Source: Gentiana macrophylla (Eukaryota; Streptophyta; Magnoliopsida; Gentianales; Gentianaceae). From it: 64,000 bases of DNA. Under the pieces are notes generated by a model, which worked only from the letters and a program-made list of their open reading frames with translations, was not told the DNA's origin and searched no databases. This document shows, piece after piece, positions 48,040 through 59,082 of this stretch. Numbering within the stretch: position 1 is the first letter of the stretch; the number at the start of each line of letters is the position of its first letter. The position numbers were made by a program, and so were the translations under genes. The stretch is taken from assembly GCA_026214975.1 (NCBI GenBank), contig CM047810.1, positions 33,171,255 through 33,235,254 of the forward strand. Direction: 5' to 3'.

Positions 48040-49745
48040 AATCGACTGTAAACTATGTCAATACAATCTTTGGTCGAGATGAGGGTGATAAGGATCGAGA
48101 CCAGGAAGAGCCACCGGTAGCTCGAGAGAGCGCAAAGTACTTTCGATTCACACGGCAAGTCGGATATGGCCTCGAGATGATATCCCCAAGTCGAGTCACA
48201 ATGAAGGTTAGTTATTGAGGCGATTATTAGTCGAGCCCGTGTATCGAGAGTCGTGGTCGATAACGGAGTGCGATGAACATCATATATCACTCGGCGTTTC
48301 AAGCGATGAAGGCGAAAGAGAAGGATCTAGCCCCATAGCGTCTCCCTGCTCGGATTCACACAGGCAAGCGATCCATCCCATGGGCTCGATAAAGTTACTC
48401 ACGACCATTGGAGACGGGGAGAAAGGACGGACACTTGAATTAAACTATGTGGTGGTCAAGGCTCCCTCTGCGTACAATGTTATCCTAGGACGACCAGCGC
48501 TCTTCGACCTTCGGGCTATAGTTTCAACATTCCATAATAGCATGAAGTTTCCCACTAGGAACGGTTCCCACGAGGTAAAGGGAGATGTTGAAGTCGCTCG
48601 GAGTTGTAACTCTGTGGTCATGAATGGGAAGATGGCGGTTCAACAAGTTTTAGTCGAGGCGATTCCGGAGGAAGAAGAGGAGAAGAGTTGGGTCTCAGGT
48701 GATGCGATTGAAAACGTCCGACTCTGGGAAGGAGAGGACGATCAATGCGCATGTGTCGGGATTTGGATCCCGAGAAAGAAAAAGAGCTCTCTTGGTTAAG
48801 CCGCTAATCGAATTCAGAGACATCTTTGCCTGGAAAGCCACCGACATGCCGGGATTATCTACCGACATCGCGGTTCATAAACTTGAGATTGACCAGGCTA
48901 AAAAGCCAGTCAAACAGAAGAAGAGAAGTTTTGCGTCGGATCGACTTGAGGCCATCGAGTTGGAGGTCGGCAAGCTACTAGCAGCCAAGATAGTAAAAGA
49001 GGTATTATACCCAGAATGGCTAGCTAACCCGGTTTTGGTCAAGAAGCCTGACGGTAGTTGGCGCATGTGTGTGGACTTTACAGATTTGAACAAAGCATGT
49101 CCAAAAGACTCGTATCCGCTGCCCAAAATCGACAGGTTAGTAGATTCAACCATTGATTTTGAAGTTTTTGGTTTTTTAGATGCATATAAAGGATACCATC
49201 AGATTTTAATGGATCCTCGAGATGCGGAAAAAACGGCGTTTATTATCTGAGTCGGCACCTTACGCTATGTGACCATGCCATTCGGACTAAAGAATCTTTG
49301 GGGCAACATACCGGAGGCGATCAACAAGATATTTGCAAAAGCAGTTGGTAGATGTATGGAAGTTTATGTGAGCGACTTGCTCATCAAGAGTCGATCTATA
49401 AGACAATACCAGTCGATGCTCGAGAGGTTTTGAGGTGTTGAGAGAAACACAGATGAGGCTAAACCCGAAGAAGTGTACTTTTGGAGTTAGGTCGGGTAAG
49501 TTCTTGGGTTATATGATTTGAAGGGACGGGATTCGGGCTAACCCGGATAAAATTGATACATGAAGAATATGCCCGCACTACGAAATATCAAGGAATCTAC
49601 AGAGGCTCACGGGTCGAATGGCGGCTCTTAATGAGGTTTCTATCGAGATCGAAGACAGCGTGCACTACCATTTTTCAAGATACTCCGAAAGGCCAGCCCT
49701 TTTCATTGGGATGATGAATGTCAGACAGCCTTTGAAGAGCTGAAG
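48040..49745 (+). pseudogene. Tat element G protease and reverse transcriptase (broken, RT active site altered)
   Basis: Protease: SRVVVDNG (about 48249-48275), then ELNYVVVKAPSAYNVILGRP (48435-48495). RT: HKLEIDQAKKPVKQKKR (about 48877), EWLANPVLVKKPDGSWRMCV (about 49014-49074), DFTDLNKACPKDSYPLPKID, and FLDAYKGYHQILM (catalytic Asp region). A TGA follows at about 49249 and then MPFGLKN. The box that should read YVDD reads YVSD (49365-49376), losing a catalytic Asp. With the stops this RT cannot work. Confidence 0.88.
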
Positions 49746-49751
49746 ACTTAT

Positions 49752-50700
49752 TTGTCAGAGTTACCTACCCTCACTTCTCCTCGAGAAGGGGAAAAGTTGT
49801 TAGTTTATTTGGCAGTATGCGAGGAGGCAGTGAGTGCGGTCCTAGTCCGAGAAGGGGTACATGGCCAAGTGCCAATCTACTTTGTCAGCAAGGCTTTGCA
49901 TGGCCCCGAGGCCCGATACTCGCCAGCCGAGAAGTTAGCATTATGTCTCGTTCACGCCTCGAGAAAGTTGAGGCCCTATTTTCAAGCTCATCCCATTGTG
50001 GTAGTCACTGACCAACCACTAAAGCAAATATTGGCAAAACCCGACACTTCAGGTCGATTGGCAAAGTGGGTGATTGAAATGGCCCAGTACGATATCGAGT
50101 TCGTCCCTCGAACTGCGATAAAAGCACAGGCCTTGGCGGATTTTTTAGCCGAAGGGATCTCCGTCCAACTCGATCAAGAAAAGCAAAGCCCAGAGGAAAA
50201 ATGGACTCTTCAAGTCGATGGAGCATCGAGCAAGGAGGGGGCAGGAGCAGGGCTCCTTCTGGTAAGCCCGAAAGGCGAGGAATTCCCTTACGCCCTTCGT
50301 TTCGACTTCAAAGCAACGAACAACGAAGCCGAATATGAGGCTATGATTACTGGTTTAAAGCTCGCTTTGAAGTTGGAGTGTCGAAGATTTGTCGGTTCTG
50401 ACGACTCACGGCTAGTGGTCAATCATGTTAAAGGGGAGTATGAGGCTAAGGAAGAAACCATGAAGAATTACTTAGCAGTTGTCCAAAGCCTCATACCAAA
50501 ATTCAAAACGGTTCAATTCGAGCAGGTTCCCCGAAGTCAGAACAAGAGAGCCGATTCGCTCTCGAAATTGGCCTCAAACTTCATGTCAAGTAAGAAGGTT
50601 CTAGTCGAGTTACTGACCGATAGGAGTTACATCGAGACAGAGGCCCACCGATTACTCAAAGAGAGCCACGTGGATGGACTCGATCGCCGCTTTATCTCAA
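49752..50700 (+). pseudogene. Tat element G dual RNase H
   Basis: One 322-codon open frame. First part: retroviral-type RNase H remnant with YFVSKALHGPEARYSPAEKL and VVVTDQPLKQIL (about 49880-50035), then QYDIEFVPRTAIKAQALADF. Second part: WTLQVDGASSKEGAGAGLLL (D; about 50202-50262), TNNEAEYEAMITGLKLAL (E; about 50315-50370), VGSDDSRLVVNHVKGEY (D) and NKRADSLSKLAS (D; about 50541-50577), the four catalytic residues of an RNase HI fold. The duplicated RNase H is the Tat signature. The frame is still open but has lost its link to the RT. Confidence 0.88.
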
Positions 50701-51902
50701 AGCGGAATACTACCAGCTGATAAAGTACAATCTAGGAAAGTCCGACTTCAATCAGCTCGATATGCGTTCTTTGATGATATCTTGTATCGGAAATCTTTTG
50801 TGAACCCTTGGTTAAGATGCGTATCTGAAACTGAAGGCGAATATCTCTTGGAGGAAATTCATAGAGGAGTATGTGGAAACCACTGCGGGGCTAGGATGTT
50901 AGCTCGGAAATGCAAGTTAGCTGGGTATTTTTGGCCGTCGATGCAGCGAGATGCGAATAATCTTGTCCAGAAATGCAACGCTTGTCAGATCCATGATAAT
51001 ATCTCTCATCAACAAGCACAAGATATGAACGTCATCTCGTCAGCATGGCCGTTTGATCAGTGGGGGGTCGATATTGTTGGACCTTTGCCCAGAGCTCCGG
51101 GAAATCTCAGATTCGTGGTCGTCGCGGTTGACTACTTTACAAAATGGGTAGAGGCTAAGGCTTTACCCGATATCCGAGCTGCAACCATCAAGAAATTTCT
51201 GTGGGTCGATATTCTATGCAGGTACGGAATTCCAAAGGCTTTGATCTCGGATAACGGTACCCAGTTTGAAGATCGAAAAGTTAGAGAATGGTGCAGCGAG
51301 TACCAAATCGACCAGCGATTCACCTCAGTGGCTCACCCCCAGGCAAACGGTCAAGTCGAACAGACTAACCGACAGATCAAGCTAGGGTTAAAGAAGAGAT
51401 TAGAGCGGCGAAGGTCGAGATTGGGCGATTCACTTCCGAGCATTCTATGGTCGTATGGGATGACTCTAATTCATCAACAGGGGAGACTCCTTTCTCTTTG
51501 GTGTATGGGTGTGAAGCGGTGATTCCCGCCGAGATCGGAGTTCCCTCTCCTCGAGTTCTGGCCTACAATGTGGAGACAAATGATCCCGAACTCCGACAAG
51601 AAAGGGACAATGTCGAAGAGCGAAGAGAGATAGCCTCAGCCAGAATGGCAAGGTATAAGCAGAAGATCTCTCAGTATTATAACTCGAGGGTCAGGCATCG
51701 ATACTTCAAGGTCGGTGATTTGGTTCTAAGGAAGAATGAAGCAAGTCGACAAGAGGCGGCCGGAAAATTAACCCCGAATTGGGAAGGACCTTATCAGATC
51801 CTGAAAGTCCACCCCAAAGGATCTTATCAACTTGGTCGGGCAGATGGGACTACTGTTCCTCGACATTGGCATGCCAACAATCTGAGGAAGTATTATGTCT
51901 GA
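50674..51902 (+). pseudogene. Tat element G integrase (broken near the end)
   Basis: Zinc finger HRGVCGNHCGARMLARK...CNACQ (about 50860-50985, HHCC). Core: QWGVDIVGPLP (first D, about 51060), LISDNGTQFED (second D, about 51243) and HPQANGQVEQTNRQIK (E, about 51336-51383). A shift near 51440-51480 passes to a second frame with WSYGMT-like/TGETPFSLVYGCEAVIPAEI and the C-terminal GDLVLRKNE...LTPNWEGPYQILKV..HWHANNLRKYY (to 51902). Confidence 0.88.
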
Positions 51903-52166
51903 GATAAGCTTTTATGAACTTTTATTTATTTTTAAGTTTAAATCTTGTAATAAGTCCGTGTGACAATCTATGACATTCCAATAAAAGTATGCTTTCTCGA
52001 GATGTTTTTTGTGTTTGTTAGGATTTATAGCCAAAACGATACAAGTCCAATGTGATGAAAAGTTAAAGGCAAAATAATCAACAACGAATAGAAATCCGCA
52101 GGTCGGAAATCTAGACAAGCCAAAGCAAAGTTAGCCTAATGGGCGACGAATGCAAAGGCATAAAGG

Positions 52167-52466
52167 CAGTTCGCATGGTCGGGGCAAAGGTCCAAGCTAA
52201 AAGCGAAGCGAGCCCGGAGGCGAAAAAGGCTTAAGCAAGGACGGTTCGCATAGTCGGGCCACTGTCCAAGTCGAAAGCCAAAGCGAGCCCAAAAGGCGAA
52301 AAAGGCCTAGACAAAGGACGGTTCGCATAGTCGGGCCACCTGTCCAAGTCGAAAGCCAAACGAGCCCAAAGGGCGAAAAAGGCCTAGACAAAGGACGGTT
52401 CGCATAGTCGGGCCACCTGTCCTAGTCGATGGTTCGCATAGTCGGGCCACCTGACCAAAGACCAGG
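52167..52466 (+). repeat. ~77-bp tandem repeat in the 3' region of G
   Basis: Units start ggttcgcatagtcgggcca and end gcctagacaaagga. Three near-full units and two shortened ones are present. Subterminal tandem repeats are common in Tat elements. Confidence 0.85.
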
Positions 52467-52839
52467 GACAGTTTACACTAAAATGCTCACTGAGGGGCGA
52501 AATACTAAGGCAAGCATATCAATCTCAAGTGTAATAAGAACCAAGGGTTCATAATACACTTGAGGGCAACACGATATCAATAATAAAAGCGACGAATAAA
52601 GTGAGTGGAGTGGTAGCAAGCAGAGCGGAGGCTCGACAAGCGAAAGACTATAACGCATCGAGAAGACAAGCAAAATAATGAGAAAGCAAACACAAGTTAA
52701 ATTACAAAATCAAAGCAAGTTAAGTTGAGCATAGTTGTTACAAGATGCGCCAGGTCGAGATACCACCAAAGTTGATTTTCAAAAGAATGTCATTACAAAG
52801 TTTCAAATTTAAAGTGTAGAAGATAAAGATCGGGGGTTA

Positions 52840-55018
52840 GCTTGGGTCGGATTAGGATTCGCAGAGGTCGGTTCTGTAGAGGTCGGATCGGCGGCGGTCG
52901 GCAGAGAGGGTGAAGTAGGAGGAGCATACTTTATAGCCAGGGACTCTCCTGCTGAAACTCCTCAAGTACCGATCATACTGATTTTCTCCGAGTCGGGATT
53001 ATAGAACATGGCGCCCGGAGAGTCGACATGTCGAAGCTCGGAGTGACCTCCTTCATTTGATCCACGGCCGCCAGATATCCACCCATCATCGAAGCCCGCA
53101 TAATCACTTCTAGATCATCTTCAAGGTTGGATGACTTGCGATACTCCATGATGGCCTCGTCTTAGCTCTCATCGACTGCGCTGCGCTCGATCTGATTCGA
53201 CTTGTAACGCATCTCGATCTTGGCGAGCCTTCCTAGCTTCTTCTTCATCTGCAGCTTTTCGACATCTGCTGCAGCTTCTCATAGTCTTGAGCCGGCTTGA
53301 GCGGCGACTCGACCACGATCTTGCCTTTCATCTCTGACTCGGTCTAGCTCGGCTTCTCGGTAGTGGCGGCTTTGCTTGGCAGACCACTAACCTATTTTGC
53401 GATTCCTCGAGCTTGGCGACCGACTCTTGCTTCAACTCGTATATCTGCTTTTCTACAAAGAGAGAGTGCGGCGCCTTTTTGCGATGTTGTCTTGGAGTAA
53501 TCGCCATTCTCCTTCTTGATCTCGTTCGCCGACTCTCCGGTTTTGGCACCGACGAGCAGCCTCTCGACCAACAAGAGTATGCTACAAAGTGAAAAAAACG
53601 AGTCAATAAATAAAACAGGTATGGGCCTCGAGGAAAGCATGTATAAAAAGAGGGATCGACTTACGAGGCGATTCAAACTTTCATGAGAACATAAGACAGT
53701 CTCTGTCATCCACACCGGCGTAGTCATCAAAAACTCAGTCCACACCGATTCCTCGACTCGGCGGTGGCCTCAAGCAACCTTTTTCCTCTTTGCTTCCGAA
53801 GTCGCTCCTTTACCACCTCAAAGAATGAAGGTCTTTTCTTTGTTTGCACCACCGGCTCTTCAACATTAGCCTCAACGTTCGAGGTCGATCGATATGTTCC
53901 TCTTCGTCTTCATCTCGAAGAGAGCCATATCGACGGTTAGCTCGCCGGTGGTCGAGGCACTTCGGTCGTTCGGCTCCGGCAGGCGACTCGATCGCCGCAA
54001 GGTTGGTTCTAGGTGGAGGACTCCCCTCTCGAGAAGAGGAAGGCATGCCGATCTCACCATCGGCAAGTCGGTAGAGGCGACCCCGAGAGGTGGTGCAACT
54101 CGACCGTCGCCTCGGGAATGCGCCGAGGGTTGGTGACCCTGGAGAATTTGCCCACCGCATATACAAGAAAAGACAAGTTAGTTTGAACCAACAAACAACA
54201 AGTTATCGACTTAAAGAACTACTAGTGTGCAAAAACAAGCAAATAAGTAAACATCCTACGATTCTCGTGATCGAGAACGTTCAGGCCTACATATGGCATG
54301 GGCCCGGCTTTCCTAAGCGAGCCAGGTGATACAAGAGACTCAAGCCTCGAGTACACACCTCGAAATCATGCCCACTCAGAGTCGAGCCTCGTGAGAGCCG
54401 GTTCCCTCCCAAGCTTGTCTTGTTTCCCTCTCTCGACCTCCATTGACCGATGTAGGGGTTATCGAGGCCATGACGGACAAAGAAAATCGAGGCTTCCACT
54501 CCCCCATGAGAAGAAGGCCCCTCGTAATGAACTCATGCCGATTAGCCCTTCTTTGAAAGGAATACCACAACTTGTCGGTGTGGCAACCATCTTGTAATAA
54601 AATCGAATACGGGCATCGAGAAGCGGACTTGCGCCACTCGACATGCGATTATAAACCCCATTAGAGTTACGGCGCCGTTCGAGCGAGTTGGGAGACGCTA
54701 ATCTCGTAGTGGTGGAGGATGGCCGAACGGCCGGGCGAGTGGAAACCTCAATCCACTCGCTTGATTGGTTCTCATAAATCGCCTGAGAATCCTTCCGGGG
54801 CTCGTCGGCAAATATATGGTTACCGGAAGGAGTTGAGATTCAAATGGAGGGTTAGTGATGTTGTATTTACGGCAAATTCGACAACATCCTCTCAAGTAAG
54901 TGTACTTAGACATCCCTTAGCACCCTTTCCATCCATCCTTGTTACTAGTTTTTTGGTTTGGTTAGGGACGAGGGAGGAGGGAAGGCGAAGGCTCGCGGAC
55001 TCTTTCCGGAGAAGATGA
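52840..55018 (-). pseudogene. Antisense reading region of G with Transposase_28-like domain (broken)
   Basis: Opposite to gag-pol. Minus-strand pieces in order: ITNPPFESQLLPVTIYLP and SGLRFPLARPFGHPP (54698-54913); GAVTLMGFIIACRVAQVRFS and VFDFITRWLPH (about 54580-54680); VEASIFFVRHGLDNPYIGQW (about 54440-54500); an acidic/basic linker (53810-54166); and Lys/Glu-rich coiled-coil-like sequence to about 52840. This order and wording resemble the plant domain named Transposase_28 (putative gypsy-type transposon), known from antisense or additional frames of Tat/Retand-like elements. Its role is unknown. Several stops and shifts. Confidence 0.62.
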
Positions 55019-55225
55019 TCGGCGATGAAGAGTGCACGAGAGCGGCTATGAATGGGCGTTTCACTACCCCTATCCGATTCAGGCCGCACTACTACTTGAC
55101 ATAGATAAATCAAACAAAAGATGAACAACACTAAGATAAAAGACAGGATCTTACTTGGTGTTTTGGAGTTTGGAGAATGAGATGAAGAAAATAGCAAAGA
55201 GTTTTTGCAGCGGCCTTTGTCCCTT

Positions 55226-55240
55226 CTTTTATATATATGA
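55226..55240 (-). promoter_or_regulatory. Candidate antisense promoter TATA box in G
   Basis: Minus-strand tcatatatataaaag, about 220 bases upstream of the first antisense coding piece. A pyrimidine-rich leader follows, then a splice-donor-like caccaa|gtaagat at 55154. It would drive the antisense region independently of the LTRs. Confidence 0.45.
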
Positions 55241-55489
55241 AAGCAAAAGTTTGCAAATAATTTGAAGAGACGTGAGTTATGGGGGTTATAACCCCTGGAA
55301 ATCGCGGTTATCAAGGCAATGACGCGTCTTTTGCGGGATTCGAAGCGTTTCGTGGGCTAGAAACCGCTCCACGTGGATGCTAGGCAGTTAGGGTTGTGAA
55401 AAGGCGGGCTTTCTCCTGCCCAAAGAAACACCCAACTCGATGACGATTCAAATGGCAGACCCGACCTCGGACAACGGAAGTCGCCTCTC

Positions 55490-55506
55490 AAGTCTCTGGG
55501 GGCTTA
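55490..55506 (+). promoter_or_regulatory. Polypurine tract of element G
   Basis: tctctgggggctta directly before the 3' LTR start at 55507. Confidence 0.65.
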
Positions 55507-56102
55507 TGGACGATCTGGTTTCACTCCTCACACGTGTCGCCTATCGGTTGGTCATCATATTACAAAATAACTCCGGTATATCCATGTCGATGCCTGTGCT
55601 CGAGGCCAAGGCCATCATATAAAAGCCAGGCTACAACTATCGATCGTCGACGACCGAGCAAAGGTGTGAGATGACAAGTCCATAAGGATATAGTCCACAC
55701 CGGCTAGCGAGTGTGGGATACGAGTCCAGAGTCGATCACCCTTGGTCGGAAGTATCGACTGAGAGTGTGGTCCACACCATTTGTCGAGGCCCACCCACAT
55801 GCGATAGCTTGGGCAAGGGTCAAGGCCCATTTAAGGGTAAATGTGACAATAATACAAGCCGACTTAACCTTAGGGTTTAGGCAAGTATGATCACTATAAA
55901 TACCCCATTCCGGGGAACTACGTAAGGCTTGATTCACGGAACCTAACAGATACGTAGGCAATCCAAGATAGAGTCTTGGACTCAGCCGCAAACCTAAAAA
56001 TCCACCACCTCATTCCTCTTTTTGGCATTAGGGTTCTTGTGTGTTCATCACTAGATTAAATTAGGGCTCAAATCATCAAGGTGACATAATTTGTCATCGT
56101 CA
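55507..56102 (+). repeat. 3' LTR of element G
   Basis: 596 bp, begins tggacgatctgg and ends catcgtca; TATA box at 55895-55902. It is followed by the duplication ctgag. Confidence 0.92.
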
Positions 56103-56107
56103 CTGAG

Positions 56108-59082
56108 CACTTAGATAAGGATCAGTTTCTGGTAGCTGGGGATTCAGCACATCATGTTGATGTTTGGATCCTAGATTCTGGAGCATCCTATCATATTTGT
56201 CCACATAGAGAGTGGTTTTCTACTTATGAGCATATGGATGGAGGGCATATATCTATGGCTAATAACAAGGTCTGTAAGATAGTGGGAATTGGCTCAGTTC
56301 AATTGATGGCAGAGGATGGTAGATTCTGCACACTGAAAGATGTTAGACATGTTCCACAGATGACCAAGAATTTGGTATCTCTTAGTCTACTGGAAATCAA
56401 GGGGTTCGATTTTAAAGGAGAATGTGGAGAGTTGAATGTCTTCAAAGATGCAGTTGTGGTCTTCAAGGGTATCAAGATGGGAACCTTGTACATAATGCAA
56501 GGTTTTACTGTATCTGGCTCTGCTGATGTGGCATCCTCGGCAGTTCATCAATCACAACAAACAAGGTTGTGGCACATGAGACTTGGTCACATGGGTGAAA
56601 GAGGAATGCAGGTCCTTTCTTCAGCAGGTCTTCTTGGAGGATATAAGGTCAAGACTCTAGACTTTTGTAAGCACTATGTGTTTGGGAAGCTACATAGAAG
56701 AAATTTCTCAGTAGGCAAACACAGAACAAATGCATCACTTGATTTTGTTGGGGTCCATCAATAGTGGAATCATTGGGTGGTCACAGATATTTTGTGTCAT
56801 TCATACATGACTCTTCAAGGATGACTTGGGTAGTGATGATGAAACACAAGAGTGAGGCATTTTCAATAGTTTCAATCAGTGGAAGGCTCTAGTGAAGAAT
56901 TAGACGGGCAATAAGATCAAAAGGCTTCGAACAGATAATGGTTTGGAATTCTACTGGTCTGAGTTTAATGAATTCTGCAGAAATGAGGGTATTTCCAAAT
57001 ATCATACAGTCAGGAATACTCCTCAATAGAATGGGGTATCCAAGAGGCTAAATCAAACACTTCTGGAGAGGGCAAGATGCATGCTCTCTAATGCTGGTTT
57101 ATCAAGGAGATTTTGGGTAGAGGCGGTGAGTACTACTTGCTACTTAATCAATAGGAGTCCTCACACAGAGATCAATCTCAAAACACTAGATGAGAAGTGG
57201 TCAGGCAAGCCTACTGACTACTTAGTTTAAGGTTTTCTAGAAGCACAGTTTGCTATCATACAGTGAAAGGGAAGCTGGAGACAAGAGCCAAGAAGGGAGT
57301 GTTTGTGGGGTATAAAAAAGGGGTGAAGGGTTATAGAATTCGGTCATCAGCAGAAAATAGGGTCATACTCAACATAGATGTGGTCTTTGATGAAAATTCT
57401 ATGCTCATTTCATCAGTGAGAGGGACTAATGTATTTAAAACCAGTGTGGAATCTGATAGAGCCGACAAACATATGGAGCTTCAGGTGGAGTCAGTTGAGA
57501 TGCAACACTCAGCTGGTTCAAGTCAGCACTCATCTGATCTGGTTGTTTAACAAGAGCTAAATCCAACCAGTCATCCGAACATGGGTCAGCTGATAATCAA
57601 ACAACAGATATTGATCAACAGAGCTAGAAGAACAAATGTTGGGGTACCTCTCAAGAGGTATGACTTTGATGATATGGTTGGATATGCACTTCAAGTTGTA
57701 GAAGAAATGAATGGTTTTGAACCTTCTACTTACACGGAAACAGTGACATGTTCTGAAGCATCTCAATGTCTTTCTACCATATGAGATGAAATGGAGTCAT
57801 TACTGTAGAATCAGACTTGTGATCTGGTCAAACAGCCCCAGGAAATGAGAGTTGTTACTTGTAAATGGATCTTCAAAAAGAAGGAAGGAATGACTGTGGA
57901 AGAAAGGGTTAATTATAAGGCACGTTTGGTTGCAAGAGGGTTCAGTCAATAAGAAGGGCAGATTTTTATGAGATATTCTCACTAGTGGTTAGACACACTT
58001 CAATCAGAGTGTTACTAGCAATGGTGGCACAACAGAATCTTGAACTTGAGCAGTTAGATGTGAAGAAAGCCTTTCTACATTGTGAGGTGGATAAGGAGAT
58101 ATACATGACTCAGCCAGAGGGATTTCAAGTTCCTGCCAAGGAAGATTTTGTTTGTAAGTTGAAGAAGTCCTTCTATGGACTGAAGCAGGCTCCAAGGCAG
58201 TGGTACAAATGGTTTGACAGTTACATGTTCCAGCTAGGTTATAGCAGAAGTCCACATGACTACTGTGTGTATCACATTCAGCTGAGAGATGGATCACATA
58301 TCTATCTTGTCTTTTATGTGGATGACATGTTGATAGCTGCTGAAAATAAATCCAATTTTCAGAATCTGAAAGACATTCTCAGTGCTGAGTTTGAAAACAA
58401 ATATTTGGGTATAGCTAAGAAGATTTTGGGGATGGAGATCTGGAGAGATAAGAGTCAGATGAGGTTATTCCTGTCTCAGCGGGGTTATATGCAGATGATT
58501 TTGGCCAAGTATGGCATGTCTGCTGCAAAACTAATAGATACACCAATGGCATCTAATTCATTTATATGTTTATGCTTCACAATCAACATATGAGAAGGAG
58601 TACATGTCAAGATTTCCCTATGTTAGTGCAGTTGGTAGTCTGATGTATTCATGGTGTGCACTAGGCCTAATTTGGCTTGGGAAGTCAGTGTTGTCAGCAG
58701 GTCTATGCCTCAACCTGGAAAGGAACACTGGAAAGCTATGAAAAGAATGTTCATGTAAGTCACATTTATGGAGGTGTTATTCAATGTCTGGTCACAGTGT
58801 ACTGTGATGCTGATTATGCAGGTGATGGTGTCAAAAGATTATCTATGACTGGTTATGGTTCACATCGGGGAATTCAGTTGTCGGATGGAAAGCAACATTT
58901 CAGGTCACAGTGGCTTTATCAACTACTGAGGCAGAATAAATGGCTCTTACTAAATCAGCCGATGAGGGCATCCGGTTGAAGGGACCAGTCAGTGATTTGG
59001 GGCTACATCAGGATCAAGCAGAGATATATTGTGACAATTTGAGTGCAATAAGTTTGGCTAAGGATCCGGTTAATCATGAGAG
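56108..59082 (+). pseudogene. Copia D protease, integrase, reverse transcriptase, RNase H (broken)
   Basis: Protease: VWILDSGASYHICPH (about 56163-56208). GAG-pre-integrase: LWHMRLGHMGERGMQVL with FCKHYVFGKLH (the last Cys is Tyr). The integrase core is poor: NTPQ stop NGV at about 57016-57035. RT: the long frame 57985-58593 has EQLDVKKAFLHCEVDKEIYM, FYGLKQAPRQWYKWFD and the YVDDMLIA box (about 58315-58340). RNase H: CDADYAGDGVKRLSMTGY (58802 on) and DLGLHQDQAEIYCDNLSAIS (about 58996-59055). It ends at NHES where element C is inserted. Confidence 0.88.

Larger units (their letters stand above)
45800..56102 (+). mobile_element. Ty3/Gypsy Tat-lineage element G, nested in D
   Basis: Two 596-bp LTRs, a tggcgc-type primer site, gag, protease, RT, RNase H, a second (archaeal-like) RNase H, integrase, then 3.6 kb of 3' non-pol sequence with tandem repeats and an antisense reading region. 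Dual RNase H plus long 3' sequence is characteristic of the Tat lineage (Retand/Ogre relatives). Flanks ttgag (45795-45799) and ctgag (56103-56107) form a 5-bp duplication with one change; element A has ctgag at the matching place. Reading frames carry stops and shifts. Confidence 0.9.

Noticed and set aside
53844..54136. Plus-strand frames opposite the antisense region of G
   Set aside because: They overlap the better-supported minus-strand sequence and show no recognisable domain.
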